From: Piper betle
Taxonomy: Eukaryota > Streptophyta > Magnoliopsida > Piperales > Piperaceae
Assembly: GCA_033002965.1 (NCBI GenBank)
Contig: JAURVB010013353.1
Span: 1-64,000, forward strand
Length of the DNA: 64,000 nt
Direction: 5' to 3'
Every line of letters begins with the position of its first letter. Positions within the stretch are counted from its first letter, which is position 1. Under the pieces are notes generated by a model. That model was given only the letters and a program-made list of their open reading frames with translations. It was not told the origin of the DNA and did not search any database. Below are positions 38,156-50,723 of this stretch, in pieces. Made by a program: the position numbers and the translations under genes.

Positions 38156-40718
38156 TCATGACCTCTTCTTGGATGCAGTTCCTGTGACAGTCCTATGTCT
38201 GGGATCTGTTAAGGTTTCATAAACATTTTCAAAGCCCACTTCCCTCATTTCTGCTTCTAGATCCAGCAAGTAGTACTCGTCCAAAAATGGTTCTGTGCTT
38301 TTCATCAATGTAAATAGTACAGGCGACAAGTTCTGCAGTTATCATAAACCCATATTCATGTGCTAGTTTCCCCGTGATTTGAAACTTGGAAAATGTAGTA
38401 AACACAAAAGGGAACACAGAAAAAGAATTTTACCTGGAGGATTTTGGACTTTGGCTGCGTCAAAAATATAGAAGAAGGAGAAGTGAAGAGATGATCAGAA
38501 AGGATAGTAGCTCACAGACATCAAGGTATAATATTGGGTAAGTGTATTACCGAATTGTCTATTAAAGCAAATGTGCCTCCTGGACGAAGTAATCTGAAGG
38601 CTTCTTTCAATATTGTTTTGGTTGCTCGAGCTGGGCATTCATGAATCTGAAAGAAGGCATGGAGAAAATAAAGATATTACCATTGCTATTTTGGCAACTC
38701 GTTCACAACATTATATAGAAATTGTAATTGTCTTATATGCAGTAACTGTTCCAGAGACATACAGATAATAATACAAAAGCATTGCATTTCTGAATTTGTA
38801 GCCATAGAATTCACAAGGACAAATATGAACTCCTAATACTAAAACATTACTGTAAGAATTCACCTTTTTTACATATTCACGAGAAAGAATAAACGTAGAG
38901 ATGACCCAAAACATGCACAAAATTATTGTTCCTATTTCATCTACTTTAATCTATAACCATATTTCAGGATAAGAAACAATAACAACAAATATGTGTGGAT
39001 GTATACCACAAGAGATATCGAAACAATGTCAAATGAATTGGACGGCAATCCCGTATCTTCACCATTGGCATGAACCCATTTGATAGGCTTATTTCTGGAG
39101 AACTTTAGCTTTTCCTTGTACTGTGCTACTGCAAGAAAGTATGGTGAAAGATCTAACCCCTGCAGTGGAGAAGCACACAACGGACCGTCAACGATTTTTA
39201 CAAACAAATGAGCAAAATACCATGAAGAAAAAATTTGTAAGAATTCAGACATGGCTATAACTTACTGTTACTTCTGCAGAAGGGAACTTGTCAGCTAGAA
39301 AACGGGTGCTCACCCCAACAGAGCAACCAATATCCAATATATCCTTTACAACTGTGTTTCCTGAATATTGATTGTGACGCTGCTCTATTTCTTGGAGCCA
39401 ATTTCCACGGACAATCTCAGTAGCATCCTCAACAGTAGGAGCATCAGGTATTGATCGCCTTTCCATTGATAAGGTTGCTGCTTCGGCTTCTGCTGCTGCC
39501 TATTAGCATAAATATTTCCATCTTTAATGGAATGCTGGAGGATAACTAAGGTGCAAAGGACTAAATCTCAGATGATAAAGCTGACATTGTGAAGACTCAC
39601 CAACCAACAAAGGTTCCCTTCTTCATAAGCATGAAATGGTTTTAGATAATCTGTAGAGTAAGAGAAAAAAATTATAAAAATTCATGGTATAATTTCATGA
39701 AACATGAATAATCCATGTATTCAACGAGGATATAGTATTCATTGACTATAAAACGAATAATCCTAAATGAAATTCAAATTCAACAACTTGTGAAGAAACT
39801 ATGAAAAAATAAGGTCCAACTAAATTGATGGGTATAGTATCTAGTTAAATATTTTACAAGCAAATGACTCAATACAGGTACATTAAAAAAAAGATTCATG
39901 GTAAAGTGATAAAGAGCATCATAATGAGTTAACCTCCATTTACAAGAAACTAGAACTCAAGAAATGCAGAAATTAACTACGAAAAAACAAAACAAAAGTT
40001 CAAAGCTGGTTCTAAACAGAGCTTACAATCTGGGTAGACAAGAGACCGGTTCTCAATGCTTTCTATCTCCTTGTAGACATCAGATTGCAGAATCTCCTTG
40101 GACATTGCCCTCCACGGAACATTGGATTTCTCAGCCGTACTGCCCATGGAACACGACTCATTGGCACAGAAAAAATTCATACATGACAAGAATAGGTCGA
40201 TTAAACAAGACAAACTAGTTAATAAATAAATAAAGAAAACTAAGAACTGATGAGGTAAGGTTCTCCAGTTCTTCTGCGACAATATGCCTAAAATCAAATC
40301 CAGACGCACTGAAGAAACCAGTATCTGCAAAGCTATATCAAGATCAACATCCAACGCCCATGATCCAACTCAAACAAGAACTTTGCCCGACAAACTAATA
40401 CCTCCGACCATTGAACAATCACCTGATGAACACCTGCCGGGCGCCCAACTTCATCAGACCGTAGAGAGGCTTGAAGGATATGAGCGTGGCTACCAGGCGG
40501 GACAGCGGCGTCTCCCCCGCCCACCGTGGCCGCTCAAGCTCCCCCTCCTCATACTGGGTCGACCTCAGAGCGCCCCCTGCTCCCCCGGTCGAGGCTCCGA
40601 CCGTTTTCGCCGACATGGGTCGTCTGGTTAGCCTTGCCGGGAACGCATGGGGTGGCTGTGGCAGTGGGAGGACTTCGCCAAGGTTCTTGGAGTAGAAGGT
40701 CGTAGCGTAGATCGCCAT
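38156..40718 (-). CDS. SAM-dependent methyltransferase, probably plastidial
   Basis: Eight exons join in frame with GT-AG borders: 40423-40718, 40027-40139, 39601-39650, 39266-39499, 39007-39159, 38551-38646, 38434-38454, 38156-38332 (379 aa, stop TGA at 38156-38158). Residues 1 to about 60 are Ser/Arg/Pro-rich without acids at first, like a transit peptide. The Rossmann fold shows motif I DILDIGCSVG (residues 206-215), motif II after GLDLSPYFL, the NSFDIVSISLV strand and LLRPGGTF. It would transfer a methyl group from SAM to an unknown small acceptor. I recognise it as a conserved plant methyltransferase of unknown substrate. The seventh exon is only 21 nt (PKSKILQ), which gene finders often miss. 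An ATG at 40817 in the same frame is possible, but its extension is less transit-like. Confidence 0.88.
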
Positions 40719-41206
40719 TACTCTACCAAGCCGAGATAAGTTTGGCTCTGACGCAATGCAAGAAGGCCAAGTCATTACAGTTGATGGTTGTCCTTTGTCA
40801 GACAGGAACCTATCCACTCATTTCTGACCAATGGAAGCTCGACATATCAGACTGCAAAGATTTTGATCGTTGATTCTTTTCACCGGAGAATTTTTTACGG
40901 GATAAAGGAGAAATTATTTTGATATTACTAAGTGGTGAAAAATTTTTATATAATTATTGAAATTTTTTATAATAATGGCAAAATCATTCTTTTATTTTTT
41001 AAAAGATCATTAAAAAAATAAATTAGTTGCCGGCCACACCCACAGGCTCTCTCTGGCCTTGGGTCAGTCGGTCTGACCGAGCTATTTTTGTTAACCGGAT
41101 CAAAAAATTTTTTTTAAATTATTAGGTTGTTACGGTTGACTTAGGCCAGTGGCACCACCCGCACCCAAATTCACTTATGAAATAGCAAGAACTAGTAGCC
41201 CTACAC
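40719..41206. other. intergenic upstream of the methyltransferase
   Basis: Probably the promoter region of the minus-strand methyltransferase, AT-rich beyond 40880. No clear TATA box seen at a usual distance, and no other feature. Confidence 0.4.
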
Positions 41207-41910
41207 CCCGTTGGAAATTTAGAATCGGCCGATTTAAATTAGGCGGAATTCGATTTAAATTTGGGGTAGAATCGGTTTTTAAATCGGTTTTGGGTAAATT
41301 ATTAAAATACTCTTAATTTATATTATATAAATTTTTTATGTATGGGTAAAATAGAAATTTAAAATTTATAATGATAAAAATACCCCTTACTCTCCTTCCG
41401 ACTGCTTCGGAGCAAGCCCGAGGGAGGAGGCAAGGCCGGCAGGAAGGGGAGGCTGGGCTGATAGGGGGACGGATCGAGGCCGACGGGACTAGGGTGGCAA
41501 GGCAGGGCAGATGTGCAAGGAGGGGGACAGGGCAGGGCATGGCCGGTGGGGGAGTCCATGCATGGTGGGACTGGCATGGGTGAAAAGCAGAAGTGGCATT
41601 CTCGTTATTGAAAGTACCTGATTCTGACTCGAGTAAAAAATAATAATTTTTTTAAAAATAATTTTAAAAAATCCAAAAAATATTAAAAAATATCATAAAA
41701 TATAATACACACAATAATATCAAAATGACATTAATATCTAATTTTTATATATTTATTTTATCAGTTATCAAATTAATATATATAACTAATTTTGACTGAT
41801 TCAGACCGATTCAACTCAATTAATTCCTGTCTGATTTAGACCGATTTTGATTTTGATTCTGACTCCCTAAATAACTGATTCTGATTTCGATTCCGATTTT
41901 TTCAACCATG
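41207..41910. mobile_element. TIR element copy D with GC-rich cassette
   Basis: The right end GATTTTTTCAACCATG is a good match to the family. The left end, about CCCGTTGGAAATTTAGAATCGG, is poor. It has the family layout: CGATTTAAAT subterminal words, a block matching copies A and E in reverse (GGGTAAAATAG...), a G-rich cassette (about 41393-41590), then the tail GTGGCATTCTCGTTATTG to about 41790. No clean target duplication found. Confidence 0.6.
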
Positions 41911-43083
41911 GCCCCAAGTGGTCATCTCCACTACAGCCCTGTCACGGATGCTAGGTTATTCAAAAATAAATAAATTGAATTATACCTACTCAAAGGTATC
42001 AATGATAACTCATAATATTTTCCCCTTTTTGATAATTACACCAAATTGTCCCACAATAATATTAAAAATATTCGCTTTTTATGGTAAAACAGAAAAAAAG
42101 AAAAAAAATTTATTTTCATTATCTAGAATAGGTAAAATGTTATAGGAAAAATATCTGGGCTCCTACAGCCCACAAGCAGCTCAGGCTAAAAGATATATAT
42201 ATAATTTTAAAAAAATCATAACCGATAATAGCTAGCCCGGGTGAATTCAAGTGTACGTTAGATAAGTAAATAAGTGGATGTGTGTTAGAGGACTGCCTTA
42301 AAATAAAATAAAAAATGAGAAAAAAAGGATTGAAATATAAATTTATACCAAGGTACATTTTTCTTTTTTGATATCATCAAAGATAGTGTTCACGACCTCT
42401 ATCCCCTCATATTGTTAGACATATTTTCAAGACTAACTTGGGCGTCTAACGAGATTGTTCGTTTACAAAAGATTAATATTGAATTTTATTACTCCTTTCC
42501 CAATTGTGAACAGCGGCCACTTGAGCTCTGTTTCGGAATTGATTTCACCTGAAGATCAGGAAAAAAGCTTGCCAAAGTTGAGAACTTAATCAAAGTCTAA
42601 TGGAGCCATTTCTCCTCCACGAATAGATGACTGTCTTGCTACACTTGGTCTGCATAGTCTATATAAATCCTGCCTAAGAAATGTAATTGTTTCTCAAAGT
42701 TCAGAGTACCATACAGAGTGCACACATGCATGCTATACACGAGGCACAAGAGACCCCTGTTTCGGGATTTTTCGAGATATTTTTTCAAATAACCACAAAA
42801 AGTGATTGGTCACCGAAATCTCCTCCCACCAAGGAAATTTGAACTCGTTGTATATATAGAGTTGCCCAAGAGGAGTATGCAGGTAAATGTTAGCAATGAA
42901 AATTGGTCATGATCTATGAGTTGATCAAGAGGAGTATATATAGAGTTGCCCAAAAGTCAATTGTTAGTAATGAAAATATATGTAGATCATGACCAATTTT
43001 ACCTCCCATATACAATGAGCAAATTTTATTATAGAGGTAGCAAGGTGATAAACATAGTATCGGCCTGCAACATGAGCAAGTAC
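41911..43083. other. intergenic
   Basis: AT-rich, with a short local duplication of GAGTATATATAGAGTTGCCCA-like sequence at about 42850 and 42930. Further 5'-shortened exons of the neighbouring pseudogene might lie here, but I could not identify them. Confidence 0.4.
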
Positions 43084-43860
43084 CAGAAAGGATTGGACTC
43101 CAGGGAAATGCCATGACACAGGTAAAACGCCAGTGCCCAACTCCCTTCCCCTGCAGCAAGCGCAAAGAGCAATACTAGTAAATAATATTCCACCTCATTA
43201 TAATCGCTGTATTCACAAGAGCAAAATGAAGCCTAACATTAATGTTAAACGCCATGATCACAGCTTGGTATGTTGCAGTACTACATATATCACCTCACAA
43301 TCTTTCCATTTCATGAGTTTCATGTTGGATTTCACAAGAAGGGAGCCGAAATTGGTGCAGTTCCTCTTGAATAATTGGAGCCCCTCGAATGATCCTGCTG
43401 GATTTGCAAACCCGCAGTCTTATTCGTATGCATCGACAGTCAAATTCCCTTAAAACAGAGACGAACAATAGATCACAGTGATCACATTAATATAAGCATT
43501 CATACTAAAGTAGACAATGCTTCTTGTCAAAACAGAGATGCTTGATTGCCATGGGTTGGGACCTGTAACGAAGTAGGACCGGTTGAAGTCCTCTTTGATC
43601 ATTTCTACCACCTGGGTCTGATCCAAAGCCTCCAACACCACCCCTCCAGCGAGGCCACCATCTCCTTTTTCTGTCTGGGGCGCCTTTTGAAAGAAGGAAG
43701 CGGCGATGCCGAGCAACTCTGAACTTTACCATGCAAGCTTGAGCACCAGGTTTTCTGACTGGGAGCTCACCTACCCATCGCCGGACGCTTAGGAACTCTC
43801 AACACCAACGGCGGGGTTGGCCAGTGGAGAGCAGGGGGCCGGGTCTGCGGTGTGGAAGGG
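43084..43860 (-). pseudogene. DUF2358-type protein gene, two stops
   Basis: Three exon-like blocks splice in frame: about 43563-43860, 43294-43448, 43084-43150. They read as a plant DUF2358 (NTF2/SnoaL-like fold) protein: ELLGIAASFF, VVEMIKEDFNRSYFVTG, FANPAGSFEGLQLFKRNC, MKLMKWKD, GVGHWRF and FPWSPILS. Two in-frame TAA codons break it, at 43726-43728 (after LKLAW) and 43420-43422 (after DAYE). The 3' exons beyond PILS were not found. Members are usually plastid proteins of unknown role. If the two stops are sequencing errors it could still be functional. Confidence 0.65.
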
Positions 43861-43869
43861 GAGAGGGAG

Positions 43870-45857
43870 GGGAGTGTGGTGACTGGGAGGTGGAGTTGGA
43901 GAGAAGACATGTCAGGAAAGTTGGAGACGATGGTTCGGTTGTTTCATGGCAGCGAGCGATTTTGGTTCACACGGGCGTGTAGAAGATACGTTGTAAATTA
44001 CTCCCTTTCTTTTTGTTTTTTGTTTTTTTTGCTTTTTTTATAAAATATTAGAGCTTTTTACCAAAACAATATTGAATTTTTTTACGTTGCCCGTGGGAAA
44101 ATCTTGTTTAAAAAGACTAAAAAATATGAATAGTTTAAAATATCTTCACCTAAAAATTAAAATAAAATTAACTAAAACTATAAAAAATAAGACATATTTT
44201 TTATGCAATGATGATTAGCGGCCATCTCTGCCCTAGTGGGGGTTGGCGGCCACCCCAGGTGTTGGGAGGGCTGTATTCGATAAGGCCATGGGATCAAAAT
44301 TCGTTACAAATAGTATTAAAAGCAACCTGATTCGATTCTATATCTAAAGGATTAATTTATACATTTTCAATATGAGTTAACCATCGGGATGAATTAAGCT
44401 CGAATAGTTTACCCATACAAATAAAGAGCGTGAAAAAATTGTATTTTTTATTTACTTGTGTACCTACTTGAGTTGATACTAAGCAAATCTTCTCATAATT
44501 TTTGTAAGAAAGTCGGATCTACTTCAAATAATGATTGTTGTTGACATACAATTTTCATAGGATCGCATAGTCATATGGTTGTTCTTATCCGTAAGCGTCA
44601 CTTTGGACAAAAATCAATCCTGAAGAAATATGATATGCAAAGAATCTCTACATTATATCTTAAACTTGTAAAAATTATTATCATGAAGCGCCTTCAAATG
44701 AATCTCGTAATTAATTTAAATGTATACAAACAAAGTTACGATTGTTTGAAATAGGTACAAAGGTGCAATTTTTATAGGCAGTCAGCATATCATTCATTTG
44801 TCAAAACGAAATTGATAAGCAGATAAAAAGAAGTGCGGCAAAAGTCTGAAACTTAACGACTCGGGCCTTGACATGAGTTGTTGGTCAAGTTTATCGGCGT
44901 TTATTTGATTAGAATAAAATAAAATACAAAGAAATGATGAAAGAATCCCAACAAATAGATCAACAGACATAACTGAAATATACAGTACTCATCTTTTTAT
45001 TAATTTTTTAAAAAACGCAATTAAGAATACAGAGAGAAATTATTAAAAAATATTATTAATTAATTTATTCGTAACCTAAATATTAAAGAAAATAGTAATT
45101 AGATTTGTACCAATAGTTATTTCTGATGATCTTGTGTAATTTGACTTGTGAATTATAAAATTATAAATTTTCGACCATGAATTCGATTAGATTGGAAGAT
45201 ATTTAATTATTGTGCTATAAAATAAAAATATTTTACATTATTTTATATTTATTCTTAGACAAAATTAAATATATTTAATATTTAAAAATAAAATAAAGTT
45301 TTTATGATGGAAACTATTTGAGCATAGGGGTGGAATGAATTGTTTATCTTGGTATGACCAGGAAATTATAGATCATCCTTCCAAGTTCAATAAGTGTACT
45401 AGTGTACACAACTCCAACCATCGCCGTCTTGACTCAAGAAGCACCCGAACAAGTCTCATCAACTTTCTTTCTTGAACCGGTTTTGGCTCCTCCGGAGAGC
45501 AACACCGACGCCGATAGAAATGCGTGCATTTTCACGAATGATCATCCCAGGAAAATGGTCAACGGTGGAGACAGATAGCGTCTCCATAGGCATCGCTCCC
45601 AAGAGGAGCCAAAATTTTTATGCTTTATTATATACATTCCCAAGTTTGGTCCTCGCTAATCCCACAACTATGCACCTTATGCTATATATATTTTATATCT
45701 TATACTTATGCTATATATTTATAAAATATGGATGAAAATATGTTTTTCATTTATAAAATTGTGTTACCACGTAAGATATATATAGAAGAAGACTTAACGG
45801 TCGTATATACAGACAAAGCCGAAAATCTCTTACTTACGAAACAAACATGACACTGGT
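43870..45857. other. intergenic, AT-rich
   Basis: Mostly AT-rich with homopolymer runs. A short open frame at 45472-45735 has no recognised domain. Some of 45400-45850 may be the far end of the copia element that follows, whose LTR I could not define. Confidence 0.4.
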
Positions 45858-48800
45858 CTTGACTTAGTAGAAACCGAAGTTCTCCAAGTGCCTTCGTAAA
45901 TGTATCAGCTAACTGAAGCGTCGTGGACACATGTTGGGGAGCGATCTCGCCCGATTGAAACGATCACAAACAAAATGGCAATCAACTTTAATGTGTTTGG
46001 TACGCTCATTAAATACTGGATTTGCGGCAATTGTAAAGCAGACTAATTGTCACAATATAACGGGACGGACTGATGTTGAGGTACACCCCAGACGATCAAC
46101 AATCGACGTAACCACAAGTTAATTCACTGGTGAAATCAGCCATCGAGCAGTATTCCGCGTCTGCAGATGATCTGCAAACAGTCTGTTGTTTGCGGGTCTT
46201 CCATGAAACAGGTGAGCACCCAAGCATAATAAAATACCCAGTGATGGAGCGTCATGACATCGGGCATGTTGCCTAGTCACTATCACAATACGCATTAAGA
46301 GTAAGATTGCTGGAGCTTGAAAAATGGATTCCCTGACCTGGAGCACCTTTCAAATACCTTAACACTTGAAAAACTGAGTCTAAATTGGATTGCCTTAGAT
46401 CTTGAAGAAATTGACTCAAGATATGTATTGAATAGGTGATCTGTGGACATGCGATTGTAAGATAAATAAGGCGTCCCACTAGCCGTCTGTATTGAGATGG
46501 GTCTGATAAAGGTGTGTCTGAGTCGTTAGATAATCTATGTTATTGCCCAATTGGAAAGGAACTGGGTCTCGAACCTAGAAAACCAGTCTCTGAGAGTATG
46601 TCCATGGTGTACTTGACCTCATGACTTCTAGGCCAAGAAAGTATTTAAGCTCTGTCAAATCCTTAATACTAAAATAGGCACGAAGATGCTGTTTGAATTG
46701 CTTTATCTCTGGAGAACTATTTCCTGCCACAACAAGATCATCAACATATACTAATACAGCTTGAAAGGTGGTGCCTTTCGTGTATGTGAACAAAGAGTAG
46801 TCCACCATACTCTGAACAAACCCATATTGCTTGAGGGCAACAGAAAGCTTAGCAAACCAATTTCTAGACGCTTGTCGAAGCCCATAAATCGACTTGCGCA
46901 ATCGAGAACGGTCGCCCGGCCGACAGTTATCATAACCAGGTGGCCGTAACATGTAAACTTCTTCGTCGAAATCACCACGCAAAAATGATTGTTGACATTC
47001 ATTTGATGAAGTTCCCATTTCTTAGAAGTAGTCCCATGTAAACTTCTTCGTCTAAAAATGCACAGTGACAAGTTTTGCCACTGGCGCAAATGTCTCGTGA
47101 AAATAAATACCTTCAACTTAGGTAACACCCCGTGCAGTTAGCCTCGCCTTGTATCTTCTACACTCCCCATCAACCTTCTATTTTATCTTGTAAACTTATT
47201 TACAACAAATTAGTTTTTTCCGGGAGGCAAGGGTGCTATGTTAAATTACCTTAATAATAACAATATAATTATATATTTATACATATACGTCCAAAATTTA
47301 ACATTCCAATAATAACGCCTCGAGTGTGAAAGCTCTTCAAACATTGCTGCTCGCCAATGGTCATGTTTGACCGCCTGAGCAAAATGTTTGGGCTCATCAC
47401 GAGACATGATTGCCGACACGAAGACACGATGCGAATTGGGTTAATGATCACAAGAAAGAAGATGAGAAATAGGATGGGCAGTACCCAAGGCAGCGGTAGG
47501 AGTCGGTGATGTATGATTTGTGATGTGCTAGCACCTGAGTTAAGTGTCACTCATAATCTTTTAGGTAAGCGGTGGATTTCGATCACGAGTAGGTCTACCA
47601 TTTGGGTTTGGAATAGATGTGTCAGGAACATCAGAACTTAGTGGAAATTGATGAGTTATCAGGCGAGAGAGGAGGGAGGAGTGAGGAGACAAAACATCTG
47701 CTTGGGCTTGCAGTTGGTAATGCACTAAAGGATCTAGGAGATGAGTCTTCTTGCAAGGAGTCAAGAAGAGGTGGCTTATCAAGGTTAACCAATGAATGTT
47801 CGTCCATGTTTGGGTCAGAACACCCTAAGAGGGTATGATGGTGGTCGGATCATGCAAATGTCAGTCACTGAAGTGGAAATTGGAAACTCATTTTCATAAA
47901 AAAATAAATTTCTAGATGTAAAAATTTTGCGTGTAGTAAGTTCATAGTAATTAATATGTAGGCAGCGGTGAAGACACATTCTCACCAAAATTTGATAGGC
48001 AAATTGGCTTGAAAGCGGAGAGTGCGGGCCACATCAAGAAGATGACGGTGTTTACGCTCAACCCCTCCATTTTGTCGAGTTACTATGCATGGTGTTTGGT
48101 GAAGTTCGCATGTGCCCTCATGTAGGATTGTAATTGGGTTGACATAAATTTCATTTCGTTTTTGAAATGCTTATTCTTTGGCCGTTGCTAGCTTCAACCT
48201 ATGACCTTTTTAACCCGTGACCGGCAGACTAGCTAACGTTTTTGATCCAGCCCACCATCTAACACAGAAGTTAGGCCGGCTTTAATATCATTTGTAACGA
48301 CCGGGCCTAAAGTGCAACGTAATGGGTATAAGCTATTTCTTTAAAATGGGTACCTCGAAAATTAAAAATCTATAATTCATTCTAAACAGGATTTTCTCCA
48401 AGTAAGTATTAAATGTGAAACTAAGTTGAGGGATCTCAAGTGAACATTGTGTTTTTACCATGGTATAAAAATGGTTAAATATTCAAAAACATCCGACTTA
48501 TGAATCATTAAATATACCCGTGTAGCATGAGAAAAATCATCGACGACAGTTAAAAAATAACGTGCACCTGAATGGGAGGTAGTTTGATATGGACTCCACA
48601 CATCTCAATGTATTAAAGCAAACGGAGTTGTGGATTTATTAATACTCAAAGGAAAAACAGCACGTGATTGTTTCGCACGATGACAAACATGACAAGGTGA
48701 AAATTCACAAACAGAGATAAACTAGAACGCATAAGGAAAGATGATAAACTACTAATAGAAGAGTGACTAAGTCTTCCTCATGTTTTGCAGCCGACGCCAA

Positions 48801-50365
48801 AGGTTCATGCCACTCTTTCAGATGATCGACGCCATTATACTCCTCACCCACTCCAATTAGCTTTATGGAAATGAGTTGACAATGAAAATTTGGAACGTGA
48901 AGCACATTATGACGGGTTAAATGAGGACCGACTTGAATAGTTGTAATCTTGCTAACGGGCAAAGAAACACCGTTTGGAAGACGTACAGATGGCACACTAC
49001 GAATGAAACTAGAATTGCTCAAACAATTAGCCATCATCATGTGATGGGAACCCTTACTGGACTCTATCCCGTATCCATGGTAATAAATTTGATGAATGTA
49101 GGCCTCACCAGACTGATTGTCAGAGGAAGTACCCTTATCCAGTTGTTTGCACCATGGCTGCATGAATCCGAATCAGAATCAGAATCGATTTTTCAAGGAA
49201 TCGGAATCAGTTTTTCAGGAAGTCGGAATCGGAATCGGAATCGGTCTAAATCCGCCAAGAATCGGTTCAATTGAATCGGTCCAAATTAATTTAATCGGTC
49301 ATATATAATAATTTGACAATTTATAATATAAATATATTAAAATTGGGTATTGATGTTATTTTGATATTATTCTGTGTATTATAGTTTTTGATATTTTTTA
49401 ATATTTTTTTAAATTATTTAGAATTAATTATTATTTTTAACTCGAGTTAGACTCGAGTCAACTTTTAATTACGAGAATGCCACTCTTTACCCCCGCCGCC
49501 ACCGCCGCCGGCCCGGTCGGCGGCTAGTCTCGCGGCGGCGATGTCGGAGGATGTCAGCCAGGTCAGACGAACAGTCGGCGGCCTGGAGACGGCAGCGAGT
49601 CGACGGCGAGTCGGCTGCGATTCGTGCGTCACAGCCCGATTCGGTCCGGCCACACGTCGGCGGCAACGTTGTGAGGTCGGCGGCGAGGTCGGTAGCCCGG
49701 TCGGCGGCGAGCCCGGAGTCGGGGAGCACGGCGGAGGGCGGACGGGCGGCGACGGCGTGGGGGGAGCGGGTTTGATTTTAGGTCTTTAAAATCTAAATTA
49801 CCATTTTACCCATGCTTAAATAATTTAATAAAAATCATACCTAGGGTATTTTAGTAATTTCATAAAAAAACCAATTCCGATTTAAATCGGCAGATTCCGA
49901 TTCCGAGTTAAATCGGTCGGAATCGGCCGAACTCGGCCGATTCCGAGGCCGATGCGCGATGTCGATTCGTGCATCATGGGTCTGCACCCAACATGGTCAG
50001 AAGTTGATCAGATTGCTCCTTGGTTAATCCAGGAAATGGAGAAGTTGTCTGTGCATTATTGGAGGAAGGAGTGGATCGTCCTTGATTGGAATTGGCGGCA
50101 GAGGGTTTTTCATCAGAACGCTTCTGTGAATAGTTGGGGGGATGTCCAACCAACTGATAGCAGTGAGATGCCATGCCCAGTCTTGCAACAATGTTCACAT
50201 TTGCGACGTCCGACACTCTTGGATAGTACTTTGGCAACATTGGTCGAACCCCTGCATGCATAAGGCAGCTGCCTCGACTTTTGTTGAGCGAGAAGAAGAA
50301 ACAAGTTGTTGGTGCTCCTCACGGACCACCAAGGCATAGACTTTATTAAGGTTGAAGTGCCAGCC
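45858..50365 (-). mobile_element. second Ty1/copia element, truncated and split
   Basis: It reads right to left. Gag remains (about 50365-49988) have a zinc-knuckle start CEHC..TGH and SDQLLTMLG. The frame is then interrupted by TIR element copy E and resumes at 49144 with QLDKGTSS and a protease-like part (to about 48750). Integrase, QNGGVERKHRHLLDVARTLRF, lies near 48090-47990 and is followed by a stop. RT, SFLRGDFDEEVYM and VLVYVDDLVVAG, is at 47018-46575. RNase H follows to an HIKVDCHF and LADTFTKALG tail near 45960-45880. Many stops. No LTRs found, and the 5' end is cut at about 50365 by GC-rich sequence. The polyprotein style differs from the element at 30668. Confidence 0.85.
49153..49979. 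mobile_element. TIR element copy E inserted in copia gag-pol
   Basis: It starts CATGGCTGCATGAATC and ends GATTCGTGCATCATGG (inverted match over the inner bases). Flanks GTTTGCAC (49145-49152) and GTCTGCAC (49980-49987) match at 7 of 8, a target duplication that also lies inside the split copia reading frame. The layout is inverted relative to copies B-D: subterminal CGGAATC words, tail (about 49310-49483, reverse of GGCATTCTCGTAATT), GC-rich cassette (about 49490-49770), then the GTTTGATTTTAGG block shared with copy A. Open frames on both strands over the cassette are products of its GC content. Confidence 0.85.
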
Positions 50366-50723
50366 GTGCCCTGTCAACGCTGGCACCAACCCCACCTCAG
50401 CACCCTCCTCCGCCACTCCATCCTCTCTCTCGGCCGCCAACCCCGCCGCTGCCGCTGGGCCTTCTCCACCTTCTCCGATGCCGACGCAATCCCTGCCCAC
50501 CAAATCAACCTCTTCCACGCCCGTCGCCCACCTCTTCCACTTCCTCCTCCACATCGCCGCCTCCAACAACGACTTCCTCTCCTTCCCCTGGCTCCACCGC
50601 CCCATCGATCGCTTCCTCTCTTGCCTGCACCACTTCTAGCCGCTCCTCGTTGCCATTGCCCAGGTCAACCTCCGACTATCGTTTTGTCTCCGTCATACTG
50701 GACCTCCCTGTGAAAGTGTTTGA
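50366..50723. other. GC-rich block of unknown origin
   Basis: C-rich sequence open in two + frames and one - frame. Short stretches such as FSDADAIPAHQINLF recall fragments of F-box-type proteins, but not enough to name. It may be a captured gene fragment that replaced the copia 5' end. Confidence 0.3.

Noticed and set aside
49465..49789. Overlapping frames on both strands in the cassette of copy E
   Set aside because: All frames are open because the DNA is GC-rich and stop-poor. The block lies inside an inserted element.
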